DNA of 64,000 nt from JAABRB01 sp963735025 (GTDB lineage Bacteria > Pseudomonadota > Gammaproteobacteria > Burkholderiales > SG8-39), in assembly GCA_963735025.1 (NCBI GenBank), contig CAVTJG010000012.1, positions 1 to 64,000 on the forward strand, read 5' to 3'. The notes below the pieces were generated by a model. It did not search any database. It was not told the origin of the DNA and worked only from the letters and a program-made list of their open reading frames with translations. Position numbers and translations under genes: made by a program. Positions 19,199 to 27,099 of this stretch are shown here, one piece after another. Each line of letters begins with the position of its first letter. The stretch's first letter is position 1.

Positions 19199-19259
19199 TC
19201 CTATCGCTGCTTCCGCGTCCACGAGAAAAGACTCGTCGGCGGCGAGCACGTGCAGGTGC

Positions 19260-19285
19260 AAAAAAAGGCCGCGCCAGGCGCGGCC
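19260..19285 (-). terminator. Rho-independent terminator of the iorBA-like operon
   Basis: On the minus strand a perfect 9-bp stem GGCCGCGCC / GGCGCGGCC with a single-base loop is followed by seven Ts. It begins about 20 bases after the stop of the IorB-like gene. This is the clearest intrinsic terminator in the window. Confidence 0.88.
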
Positions 19286-19304
19286 TCGGTCGTTTCCTTC
19301 CCGG

Positions 19305-21539
19305 TCAGACCAACAGATTCTTCACCCGCTGCGGCGACATCGGCAGGGCGCGGATGCGCTTGCCGGTGAGCTGGAACACGGCGTTGCCGATTGCGGGCGC
19401 GACACACGGCACGCCGATCTCGCCCATGCCGCTCGGCTCCGCCCCCGAGGCCACAATCTGCGTGTGGATCTCGGGCAGATCGGCCATCCGCAGGACCGGG
19501 TAGTCGTTGAAGTTCCGCTGCTCGACCGTGCCGTTCTTGAAGGTGAGCTCCTCGAGCAATGCTGCGCTCAAGCCGTAAACCACCGCGCTCTCCGTCTGCG
19601 CGTGCACGTTCACCGGCTGAACGCTGATGCCCGGATCGACCGCGACCCAGTAATTGTGGACCTTGATCTTGCCGGTCCCGCGGTCCACCGACACTTCGGC
19701 GACACCGGCGGAGAAGCTGCCGTGATAATCCGAGAACGCGACGCCCATGCCGTGACCGGGGCGCGGCGTGTTCCACTGCGCCATTTCCGCCACGGCCTCG
19801 ATGACGGCGTGCGCGCGGGGCTGGTCCTTCGTGAGCTCGAGCCGCAGGACCAGCGGATCGACGCCCATCGCGAAAGCAACCTCGTCCAGGAATGACTCGC
19901 CGGCGAACTTGTTGTAGCCGGCGCCGATCCCGCGCCACGGATGGACGCGCGTCCCCCGGATCTCCCGCACGCCCTCGGCGAGCATGTTGGGAATGCCGTA
20001 GAAGGGCGTCTCCAGGCCCCGCCAGCCGATGATGTCCTTGCCGCCGGTCGCCTTGAAGCGGGGCGGCGCCGCAATCGCATCGACGTTCTCGGCGACGATC
20101 CGGTGCTGCCACCCGACCAGCTTCCCGCTTCCGTCCAGCCCCGCCTTCAGGATGTGGTAAGTCATTGGCCGCGGGCGCGCCGCGAGGACGTCGTCCTCAC
20201 GCGTGAGGATCAGCTTGACCGGCGCCTGCGCGACCTTGGACAGGACTACGGCCTGCGCGACCACGTCGGGGGCGAGGCGCCGTCCGTAACCGCCGCCGAG
20301 CAGGTGCTGGTGGACCCGGATTTTGTCGGGTGTCGTCTTCAGCACCTGCGACGCCACGAACGCCATCAGCGCGGTCGACTGCGTGCCGACCCAGAGCTCC
20401 GCCGACTGGCCGTCCGGCGCGACCTTTGCAATGCAGTTCATCGGCTCCATCTGGGCGTGATAGCAGTGCTCGGAGGAGTATTCGGCCTCGAGCACTCTCT
20501 TCGCCCCGCCGAGCGCGGCGGCGACATCGCCCTTCTTGAACCACTCCTTCGCCTCCGCCTTGGGGTCCTTCCCATGCCGCGCGTACTCCACCAGCGCCTT
20601 CTCGGAATCGAAGCCCGCACCCTTTGCACCGGAGGTGTCCCAGGTGACCTTCAGCGCATTGCGCCCGGCCCGGGTGGCCTCGACGGTCTCGCCGAACACC
20701 GCTACGCCGAACGGCAGCGGCACCACCTTCGTCACGCCCGGCATCTTCATGACGTCCGGAATGTTGACGTTGGTGGCCTTGGCGCCGTCCATCGGCGACT
20801 CGAGCACCGTCGCGTAGATCATGCCTTCGACCTGGGCGTCGATCCCGTACTTGGCGCTGCCGTTGACCTTCGAGGGCACGTCCGTGCGCGGGATGTCCTC
20901 ACGCCCGATCAGCCGGAACTCCGACGGCTTCTTGAGGTCGGCCTCGGTGACCTTCGGCGGCTCCGCCGGAACGGTTGCAAACTTCACGACGTCGCCATAG
21001 GAGATGCGCTTGCCCGAATTCGCGTGCACGACGAATCCGTTCTCGGTCGAGAGTTCGGAGATCGGCACCTTCCATTGCTGTGCGACGTTTTCGAGCAGCA
21101 CGCGGCGCGCCTGCGCGCCCGCCAGTCGCAGCGGCATCCAGTAGCCAGGCACCGACACGCTCGCCGCGGTGAGCATCACACCATTGAAGAGCGGGTGGTA
21201 GTTGCCGTAGATCTTCGGGATGGGGGGTGCGTATTGCGTACGCACCGTCGACCAGTCCGCATCCAGCTCCTCGGCCAGGATCAGGGGCAGCGCGGTCAGG
21301 ATGCCCTGACCCATCTCCGCGCCGGGCATCATGACGGTCACCGTGTTGTCGGCTCCGATCGTCACCCACGCGTTCATCTTGGCGCCCCCGGCTTCGGCCG
21401 CCATCAGGTCGGCGGCGCGGCCGAGCAGGCTACCGCCCAGCGTGAAAGTGAACGTCAGCCCGCCCGCACCCGCCATGAATCCGCGGCGACTGATCTTCGT
21501 ATCGAGGATGCCATTGACTGTTTCGATGTGGTCGCTCAT
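19305..21539 (-). CDS. Tat-exported molybdenum hydroxylase large subunit (IorB-like)
   Basis: 744 aa. The N-terminus carries a twin-arginine signal (KISRRGFMAGAGGLTFTF, residues 15-32), which is usual for isoquinoline 1-oxidoreductase beta-type subunits and indicates periplasmic export as a folded cofactor complex. Family features include GAEMGQGILTALPLILAEEL, LLGGGYGRRL near residue 420 and GMGEIGVPCVAPAIGNA with the catalytic glutamate near the C-terminus. It pairs with the 2Fe-2S subunit three bases upstream. Electrons would normally go to a membrane or periplasmic cytochrome, but none is encoded beside it. The substrate is probably an aldehyde or N-heteroaromatic. Confidence 0.92.
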   Translation of the reverse strand: MSDHIETVNGILDTKISRRGFMAGAGGLTFTFTLGGSLLGRAADLMAAEAGGAKMNAWVTIGADNTVTVMMPGAEMGQGILTALPLILAEELDADWSTVRTQYAPPIPKIYGNYHPLFNGVMLTAASVSVPGYWMPLRLAGAQARRVLLENVAQQWKVPISELSTENGFVVHANSGKRISYGDVVKFATVPAEPPKVTEADLKKPSEFRLIGREDIPRTDVPSKVNGSAKYGIDAQVEGMIYATVLESPMDGAKATNVNIPDVMKMPGVTKVVPLPFGVAVFGETVEATRAGRNALKVTWDTSGAKGAGFDSEKALVEYARHGKDPKAEAKEWFKKGDVAAALGGAKRVLEAEYSSEHCYHAQMEPMNCIAKVAPDGQSAELWVGTQSTALMAFVASQVLKTTPDKIRVHQHLLGGGYGRRLAPDVVAQAVVLSKVAQAPVKLILTREDDVLAARPRPMTYHILKAGLDGSGKLVGWQHRIVAENVDAIAAPPRFKATGGKDIIGWRGLETPFYGIPNMLAEGVREIRGTRVHPWRGIGAGYNKFAGESFLDEVAFAMGVDPLVLRLELTKDQPRAHAVIEAVAEMAQWNTPRPGHGMGVAFSDYHGSFSAGVAEVSVDRGTGKIKVHNYWVAVDPGISVQPVNVHAQTESAVVYGLSAALLEELTFKNGTVEQRNFNDYPVLRMADLPEIHTQIVASGAEPSGMGEIGVPCVAPAIGNAVFQLTGKRIRALPMSPQRVKNLLV

Positions 21540-21542
21540 GAC

Positions 21543-22001
21543 TCAGGCCTCCTGCGCCGCACGTTGAATCGCGCGAACGATCCGCGAGTAAGTTCCACAT
21601 CTGCAGATGTTCCCGTTCATGTGTATGACAATTTCCTCGCGCGACGGCTTCGGGTTTTGCGCGAGGAGTGCTGCTGCCTGCATGATCTGTCCCGACTGGC
21701 AGTAGCCGCACTGCGGCACCTGCTCGACGATCCACGCCTTCTGCAGCGGGTGGCTCGAGTCCGGCGATAGCCCCTCGATCGTGGTAACCGACTTGCCCGA
21801 GACGGCCGAAACCGGCGTCACGCAGGAGCGCCTCGCGCTGCCGTCGATATGGACAGTGCACGCGCCACATTGCGCGATTCCGCAGCCGTACTTCGTGCCG
21901 GTGAGTTTCAGGTGCTCGCGGATCACCCAGAGCAGGGGCGCGCTTGCCTCCGCTTGGACAAGAACCACTTCGCCGTTCAAGGTGAAAGAGGTCGACGCCA
22001 T
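21543..22001 (-). CDS. 2Fe-2S subunit of molybdenum hydroxylase (IorA-like)
   Basis: 152 aa, the usual length. The N-terminal plant-type ferredoxin cluster is seen as GTKYGCGIAQCGACTVH. The second helical cluster is seen as CGYCQSGQ and CRCGTYSRI, giving all eight cysteines. It transfers electrons from the molybdenum site of the partner at 19305. Three bases separate the two genes. It has no signal of its own and would be carried out with the large subunit by hitchhiking on the Tat signal. GGAGG precedes the ATG. Confidence 0.93.
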   Translation of the reverse strand: MASTSFTLNGEVVLVQAEASAPLLWVIREHLKLTGTKYGCGIAQCGACTVHIDGSARRSCVTPVSAVSGKSVTTIEGLSPDSSHPLQKAWIVEQVPQCGYCQSGQIMQAAALLAQNPKPSREEIVIHMNGNICRCGTYSRIVRAIQRAAQEA

Positions 22002-22381
22002 TGATTCCCTCCTTTAGGGAAATGTCTGAGGTGTACTCGTTGTAGATTTATTCGGGATGCGCGATCAAATGTATGCCACGAGCACAAGACAATCAATCCT
22101 GCAGAGCTCTCTCTTGCTCGTGCTGCATCGCAATAGCCGGCGCTCGACCTTCAGGGAAGCCCGTCTGCCCGAAGACGGTGATGGTCTCGATTACCTGCTC
22201 GAGAAAGAAAATTGCGCTCCGCCGCGTCGGCCAGCGCGGAATGATTGGCGACACGCCAAACCCGAGCGCACCTCGCGTGGTGGTTTCGGTCGTTTAAAAT
22301 GATTCACCAAGCACAGGCGGCATCGCCGTTTCAGTGCGCGTCCGTGCTTATCCTGCCCGCCGCGGCAGGCGAAAGGATCCC
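22002..22381. other. Divergent intergenic region
   Basis: 380 bases between the iorA-like gene (leftward) and the SQR-like gene (rightward), so both promoters should be here. Short open frames are present but none has a ribosome binding site or recognisable product. No operator was identified. Confidence 0.4.
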
Positions 22382-23515
22382 ATGAAGTCGCGGGTGTTGG
22401 TGCTGGGCGCCGGTTTCGGCGGGATGGAGCTCTCGACGCTGCTGTCGGAGGCGTTGGGGGAAAAGGCCGATGTGACGCTGATCGACAAGGGCGATTCGTT
22501 CGTCTTCGGCTTCTCCAAGCTCGACGTGATGTTCGGACGGACGACGCCGGAGGCGGTGCGCGTGCCCTACCGCCTGTTCGTCAAGCCCGGCGTGCGCTTC
22601 CTGCACGAGACCATCAAGGCGATCGATCCCACGGCGCGGCGCGTCGTCACCGACGGAGGCACCTACGAGGCCGAGTTCCTGGTGGTCGCGCTGGGCGCCG
22701 ACTTTGACCTGGCCGCGACGCCGGGGCTCGCCGAGGGCGGCAACGAGTTCTACTCCGTGGCCGGGGCGACTCGGCTACGCGAAGCGCTGCCTGAATTCTC
22801 CAAGGGCCACGCGATCGTCGGCGTCGCCGCTGCGCCCTTCAAGTGTCCGCCCGCGCCCAGTGAATGCGCCCTGCTGCTCGACGACTACCTGACCACGCGT
22901 GGCGTGCGCGGCGCGTGCGAGATCACCTTGGTGCTCCCGCTCTCCAGTCCGGTGCCCGCCTCGGCCGAAATGTCGCAGGCGTTGGTCGCCGAATTTGCCG
23001 AGAAAGGCATTACGCTGAGGATCGGCCGCGCCGTCAAGGCGTTGGAGCCGGGACGAAAGACCGCCGTGCTCGACGACGGCACGGAGTTGCCCTACGACCT
23101 CTACTTGGGCGTCCCCAGGCACACCGTCCCGCAGCCCGTGGTGGACGCCGGGATGTCCGAGGACGGCTGGATCCCCGTCAATCCCAGAACACTCGAGACC
23201 CGCTTCCCCGGCGTGTATGCCATCGGCGACGGGGCCGCCACCGGAACGCCCAAGTCCGGAAGTTTTGCCGAGAGCGCGGCCCGCGCGATTTCCGCCTCGA
23301 TCATCGCCCGGCAGCAAGGCTCCGATGAGCGGCACCTTTACGCCGCGGTGGGCAGCTGCTACGTCGAATTGGGCGGCGGCCGCCTCGGCCGGATGGACCT
23401 GGATTTCTACTCGGGGCCCAAGCTCAAAAGCATCTACTACGAGCCGTCGGCCGCCTGGCGCGCGGACAAGCAGAAGTTCGGCGCGATCCGGCGCGCGCGC
23501 TGGTTCGGGCTCTGA
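22382..23515 (+). CDS. SQR/FCC-like NAD(P)/FAD-dependent oxidoreductase
   Basis: 377 aa flavoprotein of the sulfide:quinone reductase / flavocytochrome c sulfide dehydrogenase superfamily. Features: FAD dinucleotide fold VLVLGAGFGGME (residues 5-16), APFKCPPAPSECALLLDDYL with two cysteines near 160-170, and GVYAIGDGAATGTPKSGSFAES near 280 for the second FAD motif. Expected to be membrane-associated and to reduce quinone, with sulfide as one possible but unproven donor. The start at 22382 is preferred over an ATG 48 bases upstream because AAAGGA precedes it and the paralogue at 17283 starts at the same point. It is intact, unlike that paralogue. Confidence 0.85.
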   Translation: MKSRVLVLGAGFGGMELSTLLSEALGEKADVTLIDKGDSFVFGFSKLDVMFGRTTPEAVRVPYRLFVKPGVRFLHETIKAIDPTARRVVTDGGTYEAEFLVVALGADFDLAATPGLAEGGNEFYSVAGATRLREALPEFSKGHAIVGVAAAPFKCPPAPSECALLLDDYLTTRGVRGACEITLVLPLSSPVPASAEMSQALVAEFAEKGITLRIGRAVKALEPGRKTAVLDDGTELPYDLYLGVPRHTVPQPVVDAGMSEDGWIPVNPRTLETRFPGVYAIGDGAATGTPKSGSFAESAARAISASIIARQQGSDERHLYAAVGSCYVELGGGRLGRMDLDFYSGPKLKSIYYEPSAAWRADKQKFGAIRRARWFGL

Positions 23516-23923
23516 CACATCTCCGTCTGCAGACAGGGGATTGCTGATCCGAGGAACTTCCCATCGGCGCCTTACGATCGAAAAATCCGCTACCGGGGCG
23601 CGCCACCGGCGTGAGTCAGCCATAACCCGACGCTCGTCCTCGCCTCGAAATCGGCATCGAAGCGGACATTCAGTAAAACACCAGCCACCCGCGAACGTGA
23701 CAGCACCGGCCGCGTTCCCCGCGCGCCGCTGGGCGTCGGACTGGTAGGCGAGGAAGAGACCCTCGAACGCGCGAAAACCTTCGGCCTATCCCAACGACGT
23801 GAAACGCTGCTGGCTGACTAGTAGGGCCAAGGCGGCCTCGCCGTGGGGACGAGAGCCTGTGTTGAATCTATGTCAACGCCGCCAAGTCCTCCCGCTTCAC
23901 GTCGCCCCACGGATCTTGGCCAG
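23516..23923. other. Gene-less stretch
   Basis: About 400 bases with only short unsupported frames. One frame reads GRVPRAPLGVGLVGEEETLERA and may be a decayed coding remnant, but I do not recognise it. GCGGACATTC at about 23656 resembles the start of repeats B and C over ten bases only. Confidence 0.35.
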
Positions 23924-24706
23924 CTATTGCGCGACATTCAGCGTCAATTCCTCCGGCGCTGGCCAAAGGGACTCAATGAGCGCGATGGCCCCTGAACCGT
24001 TCACACTCCACGCCACAAGATTCAATCTGGCGGTATCCGTTATCCACGTGGCCTCCATTCTGCAGTCGGATGCCACTATCCAGCTCGCATAGGCGTTTTC
24101 GCCTAGGCAGTCGAAGAGACGTCTGTCCGTCCAATTGCCAAACCCGTTCTGCTCGGCGATCAATACCGGAGCGCCACGGACTTGCATGATGCGGTTCTTC
24201 AACTCCTGGTAGTAAAACCGGAGATCAGCGGCGGACTGGAAATCTTTGTCGACCACAAACATCACAGTGTGCAAACCGTGCTTCCGGTCAACAAAAAGGC
24301 CAACGTGGCCATGAATGGGCTCTTTTCTGCCCGGCAGATTGGCCGTGGCTCGAAAGACTTCATCTCTCTCGTCATACACACCGAAATACGCAGCCAAATC
24401 CGACCCCGCGTACGGTGAGTTTGGTATCGGTCGTGCCCCCACGCCCTTCAAGTCCTGCGCCGGAGCGCCCCATCGGAAGCCGAGTGCTCCAACCGGATCT
24501 CGGGCGTCCGGCGAACTTGGTGCGCCTGCCGCTGAAAGCGCAACCGAGGCTAAGACTGTTATCACCGTTACTCGACAGAACGCCAGGAGCGTCGACCCGC
24601 GGGCGAGTGAGGCGAGTTTGCTCGACAGGTAGTAGCCCACGGTGACTATCCCTGGGGCGAACGAATGGTGCATCCGCAGGCAGGGCCATTTGTGGATTTG
24701 TTCCAT
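23924..24706 (-). CDS. Secreted or membrane-anchored protein of unknown function
   Basis: Not recognised. 260 aa from the chosen start. A hydrophobic segment near residues 40-60 (LLAFCRVTVITVLASVALSAAGAPS) reads as a signal or anchor. It is followed by a soluble domain of about 190 residues with VGALGFRWGAPAQDLKGVGA, HGLHTVMFVVDKDF and two cysteines in the last third (FDCLGENAY, SDCRMEATW) that could form a disulfide. GGAG lies nine bases before the ATG at 24706; a longer frame to 24778 lacks such a site, and an internal GTG closer to the hydrophobic segment is also possible. Confidence 0.55.
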   Translation of the reverse strand: MEQIHKWPCLRMHHSFAPGIVTVGYYLSSKLASLARGSTLLAFCRVTVITVLASVALSAAGAPSSPDARDPVGALGFRWGAPAQDLKGVGARPIPNSPYAGSDLAAYFGVYDERDEVFRATANLPGRKEPIHGHVGLFVDRKHGLHTVMFVVDKDFQSAADLRFYYQELKNRIMQVRGAPVLIAEQNGFGNWTDRRLFDCLGENAYASWIVASDCRMEATWITDTARLNLVAWSVNGSGAIALIESLWPAPEELTLNVAQ

Positions 24707-25366
24707 GTGGAGAATCTCCAAACCTAGAGTTGGCGCAGGGTTTCCGTGTTTGAAGCACTTGTCCTGCCACCTGGACATCCACGCTGGAAGGCCCTGTGTA
24801 AAATTGCACGACCTAGGACCGACGGAGCCGCTTCACGGAATCGTGGGCAAGAGCGATTTATCGATCAATCCAACCGGTCGAGGCGCAGACTACCGAGCTA
24901 CGGCTCGTCTCAAGGCGGTCGAGCACGCGCTCGCGACGCTAATTCCGAGCGACGGTAAGAAGGACCGGCGAGAATGGCAACGCGGGAAACAGCGGGGAAT
25001 CGAGAGGGAATAGAAGTGTCGTGGACAAAGATCAGATCAAGTCGACGGTCATCGATGCGCTCTCGCCACTGCGGGAGCTGGTTGACGCTCGTCGACCAAT
25101 CTCAATCCTTGAGAATCGGATCGCGGAGCACGCTCCTCTTCTCGTGTTTCTCGTCTCCATGACGTCGAGAGCTCGAGCGAGTCCTCATTACTGCTTGGCA
25201 GTGGCGGGCAACTTATCTCTTGAGTAAAGGATCCGCGCGCTAACCGGCGTCGAAATCGAGCTGATATTCGTGACGGCGGCGAAGCGGCAGCCTGCGGTCC
25301 CCGCAGGGTTACGGGCCGTCAATCTATAATTTGCACGGGAATCGGAAACTAGGGACGCAAGTGAGA
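24707..25366. other. Gene-less stretch upstream of the pseudopilin
   Basis: About 660 bases between divergent genes. A 68-residue frame from GTG 25021 has no recognisable domain or strong ribosome site. The last 80 bases contain a 7-bp hairpin (CCTGCGG-TCC-CCGCAGG, 25291-25307) and a consensus TATAAT at 25325. Nothing else was recognised. Confidence 0.4.
25325..25330 (+). promoter_or_regulatory. Candidate -10 box for the pseudopilin gene
   Basis: A perfect TATAAT stands 30-36 bases before the pseudopilin start. The bases 17 upstream (CGCAGG, inside a small hairpin) do not resemble TTGACA, so a sigma-70 promoter would rely on the -10 box or on an activator. Confidence 0.4.
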
Positions 25367-26005
25367 ATGCAGAGCCGCCCGACTGGCTTCACCCTGGTAG
25401 AAATCACCATAGTGCTGGTGATCATCAGCCTGTTGGTGGGGGGGGTTCTCGTGGGCATCGAAATGATCAATCAAGCCAAGATCAAGAGCGTCGTAAACGA
25501 ACTCAGCCGCGCGACGGCGGCGTACTTGTCCTACCAGGACCGATATCGGGCGATTCCGGGGGATGACCCCAATGCGGCCACGCGCTGGGCTTCCTGGGGC
25601 ACGCCGGCCGGCAACGGAAATGGGTTCGTAGGCGGCGCGTACGGAAGCAATACACCGACCGACGAGTCCAGAAAATATTGGTGGCACCTGCGCGCGGCTG
25701 GGTTCGTTCCAGGCCCGACCCAGAACCCCGGGGCTGACACCCAGCCGAACAATGCGGTCGGTGGGATCATTGGGGTACAGACCAACGGGTTGGGGTTGCA
25801 GGGCTTGATCTTTTGCTCCTCCGTCGTTCCGGACAAGGTGGCTGCAGCTGTCGACAGACAGATCGACGATCAAAAGTCGAACAACGGCAAGGTGCGGGCG
25901 TTTGCGCACACCAGTTCGGATCCGAGGGAAGCTCTCGGGGCCACCGCGGCCTTGGCCTACGACGAAACGGCCAACGCGCGATACATCGTCTGTCGCGCCA
26001 TGTAA
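25367..26005 (+). CDS. Type IV pilin-like / pseudopilin protein
   Basis: 212 aa. A short leader MQSRPTG is followed by the prepilin peptidase site G-F with glutamate at +5 (GFTLVEITIVLVII) and one hydrophobic N-terminal helix. This is the class III signal of type IV pilins and type II secretion pseudopilins. The globular part is glycine-rich (NGNGFVGGAYGSN) with two cysteines (IFCSS near the middle and VCRAM at the very end), so the C-terminal disulfide loop is unusually wide. GTG at 25361 is an alternative start two codons upstream. No other pilus or secretion genes are adjacent, making it an orphan. Confidence 0.85.
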   Translation: MQSRPTGFTLVEITIVLVIISLLVGGVLVGIEMINQAKIKSVVNELSRATAAYLSYQDRYRAIPGDDPNAATRWASWGTPAGNGNGFVGGAYGSNTPTDESRKYWWHLRAAGFVPGPTQNPGADTQPNNAVGGIIGVQTNGLGLQGLIFCSSVVPDKVAAAVDRQIDDQKSNNGKVRAFAHTSSDPREALGATAALAYDETANARYIVCRAM

Positions 26006-26287
26006 ATGTCAATCTCGAAGCACGAGGCACTTTGGGCCACGACATCGCGTCCCAGATTGGGAGACGCGAAGCGTATGCGTCCGCCCGCGGCGTTGGGATG
26101 ACGAGCGTCGTGATTGGATTCCCGATCTAAACGTTGTTCAGGCGGAAGCTGGTGCACTTCCCGCTACCAGAACCTGAGAGTGCGACTGGCGCTCGTCGCA
26201 AGTGGCTCACACATGATTGGATCCGACCCCGTGCAACGCGACCGCAAGGCATAAGGTGCGCAATTCCACGGGGGTCGGCGGCTCAGT

Positions 26288-26572
26288 TCATGAGCCGATC
26301 AGCACCGACTCGAAGCCCAAGCGGCGCAGTTCGCGAATGATTTCCCCAGCCGACGTGCAACCGCGGTCGAAGCGCATCATGACTACGTTCGCTCTTCCCG
26401 GTGCGCGTTCTGCCGACTCGACGTCGGTGCGCGCGCGCAGCGCAGCGATAACCTCTGTGCAGCGTTCCCGCGTCGAATCGCCTTTTACCCACACGAGCGT
26501 CAGACAGATCCTGCTGATGTCGCGCTGAACGCGTGCGTCGTGGCGGAGTGCGTAGTCGATGGTCGTTTGCAT
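26288..26572 (-). CDS. Small HMA-fold-like protein without metal cysteines
   Basis: 94 aa. The pattern of alternating strands and helices (LTLVWVKGDSTRERCTEVIAALRA, NVVMMRFD, SAGEIIRELRRLGF) resembles a heavy-metal-associated ferredoxin-like domain, with the C-terminal helix and strand typical of that fold. The CxxC copper site is absent: the corresponding loop reads GDSTRERC. AAGGAGG precedes the ATG at 26572 by six bases, so translation is well supported. Such degenerate domains are found near metal homeostasis genes, but its neighbours here do not clarify a role. Confidence 0.55.
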   Translation of the reverse strand: MQTTIDYALRHDARVQRDISRICLTLVWVKGDSTRERCTEVIAALRARTDVESAERAPGRANVVMMRFDRGCTSAGEIIRELRRLGFESVLIGS

Positions 26573-27099
26573 GATGGCCTCCTTCGGTCCCATTGGAAAG
26601 TGCGATTTAGGGAAGAACCCGAGTCCCGCACGGTCACCTTAGTCGCCCGGCGCAAACGGCACAGTGCCGTATTGCCACTCGTAGGCGTGACCAATTCACC
26701 AAGAGCCCGCTGACCTTGATGTGGGAGCGTGAATGGTGAATCTTGCACAGAATCGCCGCCACTATTCCCGACCCAAGCGAGACTCCCGTAGTTATGCTGG
26801 AACCGATCCGGGAAGTATCTGGAGGCGCAAATGGATATCGCTGACCTTCCTGCCCGTCTCTCGCGTCTGCGACCGCATAGTCGATATCGACTGGGGCATG
26901 CCCGTGCTCGATGCCACGATGCGGTCCTACATCAACTTTGACAACGCTGCCAGGACAGCCCGTCGCGACCCGCAGCAATTTCGTGTACTACGGCGCCTTC
27001 GCTGGCGTCGCCCCGGCGTTGGTGCTGCACACAGCTTCTGCTGCAGGACAACGCCTACGTCGTGATGCAGGGTCTCGGGTCCAGATAGGAGCGCACATC
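26573..27099. other. Gene-poor stretch upstream of the class V aminotransferase
   Basis: About 530 bases. Apart from the small class V remnant listed separately and the leader of the next gene, no coding frame is supported. Confidence 0.35.
26892..26972 (+). pseudogene. Possible N-terminal remnant of a second class V aminotransferase
   Basis: One frame reads GMPVLDATMRSYINFDNAA, which resembles the N-terminal segment of SufS-like enzymes (usually Y-x-N-F/L-D-N-A-A-S-T-P). It degenerates within ten residues (RTARRDP). It sits just upstream of an intact class V enzyme whose own N-terminus differs (VITNNAASTQPP), so it is not simply a missed start. The match is short and this is tentative. Confidence 0.3.

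Noticed and set aside
19941..21770. 609-residue open frame on the plus strand opposite the IorB-like gene
   Set aside because: Arg/His/Asp-rich antisense shadow of a high-GC gene; the opposite strand has full family motifs.
25021..25227. 68-residue frame starting at GTG
   Set aside because: No good ribosome site or recognisable domain, and it lies in a gene-less accessory stretch.
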